From Thermomicrobiales bacterium (GTDB lineage: Bacteria; Chloroflexota; Chloroflexia; Thermomicrobiales; UBA6265), in assembly GCA_020847015.1 (NCBI GenBank), contig JADLCW010000474.1, positions 1 through 7,230 on the forward strand: a stretch of 7,230 nucleotides of DNA. Direction: 5' to 3'. The translations under genes and the position numbers were made by a program. Position 1 is the first letter of the stretch; each line of letters opens with the position of its first letter. Shown piece by piece: positions 5,031 through 7,230 of the stretch. The notes below the pieces were generated by a model. The model worked only from the letters and a program-made list of their open reading frames with translations, was not told the DNA's origin and searched no databases.

Positions 5031-5109
5031 CGCCGGCTTTCCGTGGGTCGAACCCCCGCCGGCCGCCCGAGCGGCACGCGACGGCGCGCCCCCGCGGGGC
5101 GTACCGGTC

Positions 5110-5139
5110 AGCATACGCGAGGGTCTCGAGCGCGGGCAA
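5110..5139 (-). promoter_or_regulatory. Putative promoter of accDA (TTGCCC-N18-TATGCT)
   Basis: On the minus strand TTGCCC (complement of 5134-5139) and TATGCT (complement of 5110-5115) are 18 bases apart, a usable sigma-70-type pair with four of six matches each. Transcription would begin near 5103, giving a leader of about 73 bases before accD. It lies in the 135-bp gap after the MFS gene, supporting separate transcription of accDA. Confidence 0.45.
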
Positions 5140-5165
5140 GCCGCGTCCGGCGCGGCGAACGGCGC

Positions 5166-6452
5166 TCAGTCGGCGGCGGCTCCGGCCGCAACCGGCTCGA
5201 ACGCGGCGGCCGGGCGCCGCTCCACCAGCAGCACGGCGACCGCCGCAGCGGCCCCGAAGGCGACGTTGATCGCCAGCGACGGCGCGTACGTGCCCGACAG
5301 CTCGTAGAGCATGCCGTCCACCCAGGCGGCGACCCCGAATCCGAGATTCATGAAGGTGAACATCGCGCCAAAGATGACGCCGAGATGGCGCGGTCCGTAC
5401 CGATCGGCGGCGATGGCGGCGGTCAGCGGAGTGGTCGCCGTCCAGGAGATGCCCAGCACGATGGCGTAGGCGTAAATGAGATTGCCCACCGGCAGCACCG
5501 CCAGCAGCAGAAACGCGACCCCACGCAGCGCGTACACCAGCGCCAGCACCGACGTGCGGCGGTGGCGGTCGGCGACGATGCCCAACGCCAGGCTGCCGAG
5601 AATGCTGACCACCGCCGTCACCGAGATGACGTTGGCGGCATGCAGCACCGTCATGCCCATATCGTCGGCGTAGGCCATGAAGTGGGTGTTGGGAAACGCC
5701 ATCGTCCAGCCGCAGGTCACGAACCCGAAGGCGAGCAGCCAGAAGGCGGGCGTCGCCAGCGCCGTCCGCAGATCGACGCCATGTTCGGGTCGCGCCGGGC
5801 GCGTCGCGCGCTCCCCCGGACCGTTGCGCAGCACCACCAGCCCGAGCGGGACCATCACCACCAGCAAGGTGATGGCGAGCAAGCGGTAGGTCGTTTGCCA
5901 GTCGGTGCGGGTCAGAATCCACGACGCGACGGGCACGATGAGCAGTTGCCCGAAGGCGGACCCCGAGGTCGCGATGGACAGCGCGGCGGCGCGGCGGCGC
6001 TGGAACCAGCGACCGACGAACGCCGTCGCGTTGACCGGACTGGCGGCCGCCAGCCCGACCGAGGAGAGCACTCCCCAGAAGAAGTAGATCTGCCACAGCG
6101 AGTGGGCGCTGGCGAGCGGAATCAGCGACAACCCGAGGATCGTGCAGCCGACGATGATGACCGCCTTCGGTCCCACCCGGTCGATGATCAGTCCGACCAG
6201 CGGCTGAAAAATCGACAGCACGATCATGCCCACCAGCACCGCCCCGGACAACGCGGCGCGATCCCACCCGTATTGGTCCGAAACCGGCTTGAGCACCACG
6301 CCGAACAGGAACCGCGCCCCGCTGGCCACGGTCAAAATGACGGTCAGCGCGGCGACCACCGTCCACGCCGCCGCGCCATCCATGCCCGACGGGTCCGCCG
6401 CGCGCGGCTCCGGTTCGGTGCGCACCAGCGGCGTCCGCTCGCGTTCGCTCAC
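5166..6452 (-). CDS. MFS transporter, 12 transmembrane helices, 428 aa
   Basis: Cytoplasmic-membrane secondary transporter of the major facilitator superfamily. About twelve hydrophobic segments are seen from residue 31 to 410, with a long central hydrophilic loop (about 209-229). The MFS signature between helices 2 and 3 is GLIIDRVGPK (87-96), and the related GIVADRHRR (291-299) is in the second half. Features such as YGWDRAALSGA (61-71) and GRWFQRRRAAALSIATSGSAFGQ (147-169) resemble the oxalate/formate antiporter and monocarboxylate (MCT-like) branch, so a small organic anion is plausible, but the substrate cannot be read from sequence. The start is GTG at 6452-6450, chosen because GAGGAGGAG lies nine bases upstream and TACAAT lies at the right distance for a short leader; ATG at 6479 has no ribosome binding site. 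It follows the glycosyltransferase gene by 156 bases and precedes accD by 135 bases. Confidence 0.9.
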   Translation of the reverse strand: MSERERTPLVRTEPEPRAADPSGMDGAAAWTVVAALTVILTVASGARFLFGVVLKPVSDQYGWDRAALSGAVLVGMIVLSIFQPLVGLIIDRVGPKAVIIVGCTILGLSLIPLASAHSLWQIYFFWGVLSSVGLAAASPVNATAFVGRWFQRRRAAALSIATSGSAFGQLLIVPVASWILTRTDWQTTYRLLAITLLVVMVPLGLVVLRNGPGERATRPARPEHGVDLRTALATPAFWLLAFGFVTCGWTMAFPNTHFMAYADDMGMTVLHAANVISVTAVVSILGSLALGIVADRHRRTSVLALVYALRGVAFLLLAVLPVGNLIYAYAIVLGISWTATTPLTAAIAADRYGPRHLGVIFGAMFTFMNLGFGVAAWVDGMLYELSGTYAPSLAINVAFGAAAAVAVLLVERRPAAAFEPVAAGAAAD

Positions 6453-6496
6453 GGTGTGCGTCTCCTCCTCGCGCCTCATGCCGACGCGCACGCGGG

Positions 6497-6502
6497 ATTG
6501 TA
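6497..6502 (-). promoter_or_regulatory. Putative -10 box (TACAAT) of the MFS gene
   Basis: On the minus strand TACAAT (complement of 6497-6502) matches the -10 consensus at five of six positions in very GC-rich DNA. Transcription would start near 6490, giving a leader of about 37 bases with the GAGGAGGAG ribosome binding site, and this argues for the GTG start at 6452. No good -35 hexamer is visible; the spacer contains the inverted repeat GCCTC-CGAC-GAGGC, which could be an operator. Confidence 0.45.
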
Positions 6503-6545
6503 CCGCCTCGTCGGAGGCTCGGCCGCCGCCGTGCGACCTCGGTCG

Positions 6546-6570
6546 GGCAGCCCTGCCGGCGCCCGCCGGC
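6546..6570 (-). terminator. GC-rich hairpins after the glycosyltransferase gene, possible terminator
   Basis: Two adjacent inverted repeats lie 39-63 bases downstream of the glycosyltransferase stop codon: GCCGGC-GGGC-GCCGGC (6555-6570, minus strand, six-base stem) and GGCAG-GG-CTGCC (6546-6557), overlapping by three bases. No T-run follows. They sit before the proposed MFS promoter, where an end of the glycosyltransferase transcript would be expected. Confidence 0.3.
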
Positions 6571-6608
6571 CGTCGCCGCGCACTCCATCGGCCGAGCGCG
6601 AGCGCGAA

Positions 6609-7230
6609 CTAGCGCAGCGCCAGCGCCGTCTCCTGAATGGCGGCCGCAGCACGCTCCGCGCCGCCGGCCCGGATCATCTCGTCCCGCAGCGTCGAGACCC
6701 GCTCCCGATAGCGCCCATCGGCCAGCACCGCGTCGGCCGCCGCCAGCAGCGCGTCCGGGGTCGGCTCCACTCCCTCCAGCGAGCGCCCCAGACCCAATTC
6801 CGCCACGCGCCGCGCGTTGAGAAACTGATCGGCCATCTGCGGCGCGACGACCAGCGGCACGCCGAGGCGCAACGCCTCCATGGTCGAGTTCATGCCGCCA
6901 TGGGTGACGAACAGATCGGCATGACGCAGCACCGCGATCTGCGGCACATGCGGGCGAGCGACGATCCCTGGCGGGACGGCGCCCAGCGCCTCCGGATCGG
7001 TGCGGCCGGTGGCGACGACGGCGCGCCATGGTCGCTCGGCCAGCGCCGCCAGCGCCGCCCGGTAAAATGTCGGGTTATCCGACGCCACCGTGCCCAGCGA
7101 GACGTACACCAGCGAGCGTCCATCTGCCGGCGGCAGCGGAAATTCGGCCGCCGTCGGCTCCTCCCGCAGCGAGGGGCCGGCGAACAGGTAGCGATCGTCG
7201 AAGGCGCCGCCGTTCGGCTGGTACGAGCGC
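6609..7230 (-). CDS. MGT-type GT-B glycosyltransferase, C-terminal 206 residues (5' end outside the window)
   Basis: This is the C-terminal half of a family 1 (UDP-glycosyltransferase/MGT, YjiC-like) enzyme that transfers a sugar from a nucleotide sugar to a small-molecule acceptor such as a macrolide, polyketide, terpenoid or lipid. The frame is open through base 7230, so the acceptor-binding N-terminal domain is not visible; family members are usually about 390-430 residues. In visible numbering: FDDRYLFAGPSL (10-21), the start of the C-terminal domain VYVSLGT (41-47), VPQIAVLRHADLFVTHGGMNSTMEAL (95-120) with the donor-binding His110-Gly-Gly-x-Asn114-Ser and Glu118, then GVPLVVAPQMADQ (123-135) with Asp134-Gln135 that typically contacts the sugar. 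The stop is TAG at 6611-6609. The acceptor is unknown; the MFS gene next to it might move a related compound. Confidence 0.93.
   Translation of the reverse strand, partial: RSYQPNGGAFDDRYLFAGPSLREEPTAAEFPLPPADGRSLVYVSLGTVASDNPTFYRAALAALAERPWRAVVATGRTDPEALGAVPPGIVARPHVPQIAVLRHADLFVTHGGMNSTMEALRLGVPLVVAPQMADQFLNARRVAELGLGRSLEGVEPTPDALLAAADAVLADGRYRERVSTLRDEMIRAGGAERAAAAIQETALALR

Noticed and set aside
5031..5114. Upstream ATG for accD (28 additional residues)
   Set aside because: The extension is not part of the AccD family, and the ATG coincides with the proposed -10 box TATGCT.
4630..7029. Very long minus-strand open frame (799 codons)
   Set aside because: It overlaps MFS, accD and the glycosyltransferase in another frame. 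The translation is Arg/Gly/Ala-rich without domains, an effect of high GC content.

Overview
The window is very GC-rich and carries short, tightly packed genes with strong Shine-Dalgarno (SD) sequences, several GTG starts, and family members typical of high-GC non-proteobacterial bacteria. A Tat-exported protein with GYVWR-type cysteine repeats and intergenic repeats of the CATCCTGAGCGAAGCGAAGGATCTCG type, split here between its halves, fit a Chloroflexota genome, perhaps near Thermomicrobia. That placement is inference; an actinobacterial or other high-GC phylum is not excluded.

Left part (1-2662). Two minus-strand genes lie to the left: a single-domain CheY-like receiver (336-740) and a small Tat-secreted, cysteine-containing repeat protein (1003-1452). 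Across a 286-bp divergent intergenic region the plus strand carries a NarL/LuxR-type response regulator (1739-2425), followed by a 50-residue two-helix membrane microprotein (2510-2662). The NarL-type regulator lacks the receiver phospho-acceptor aspartate (Gly56) and the switch Thr/Ser (Ala84), while its DNA-binding domain looks intact. A 12-bp perfect palindrome sits just upstream of its putative -10 box.

Middle (2663-3229). This stretch has no convincing gene. It separates two convergent transcription units and contains a hairpin, a direct-repeat pair, a 103-bp imperfect palindrome made of two inverted copies of a REP-like repeat, and about six decaying tandem copies of a 21-24 bp unit that runs on from one palindrome arm. 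A fragment of the same REP-like repeat opens the window at base 1.

Right part (3230-7230), all on the minus strand. In transcription order there is the C-terminal half of an MGT-type GT-B glycosyltransferase (cut by the window end), a 12-helix MFS transporter, and then accD and accA. The last two encode the carboxyltransferase beta and alpha subunits of acetyl-CoA carboxylase and overlap by 8 bp. Putative promoters are visible ahead of the MFS gene and ahead of accD, so accDA is probably its own two-gene operon for the first committed step of fatty acid synthesis. The biotin carboxylase and biotin carrier genes are not in the window.

The most unusual items are the phosphorylation-deficient response regulator with its palindromic promoter element, the REP-like palindrome with tandem tail, and the Tat-exported GYVWR repeat protein. 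I see no phage, CRISPR, transposase, tRNA or rRNA sequence.
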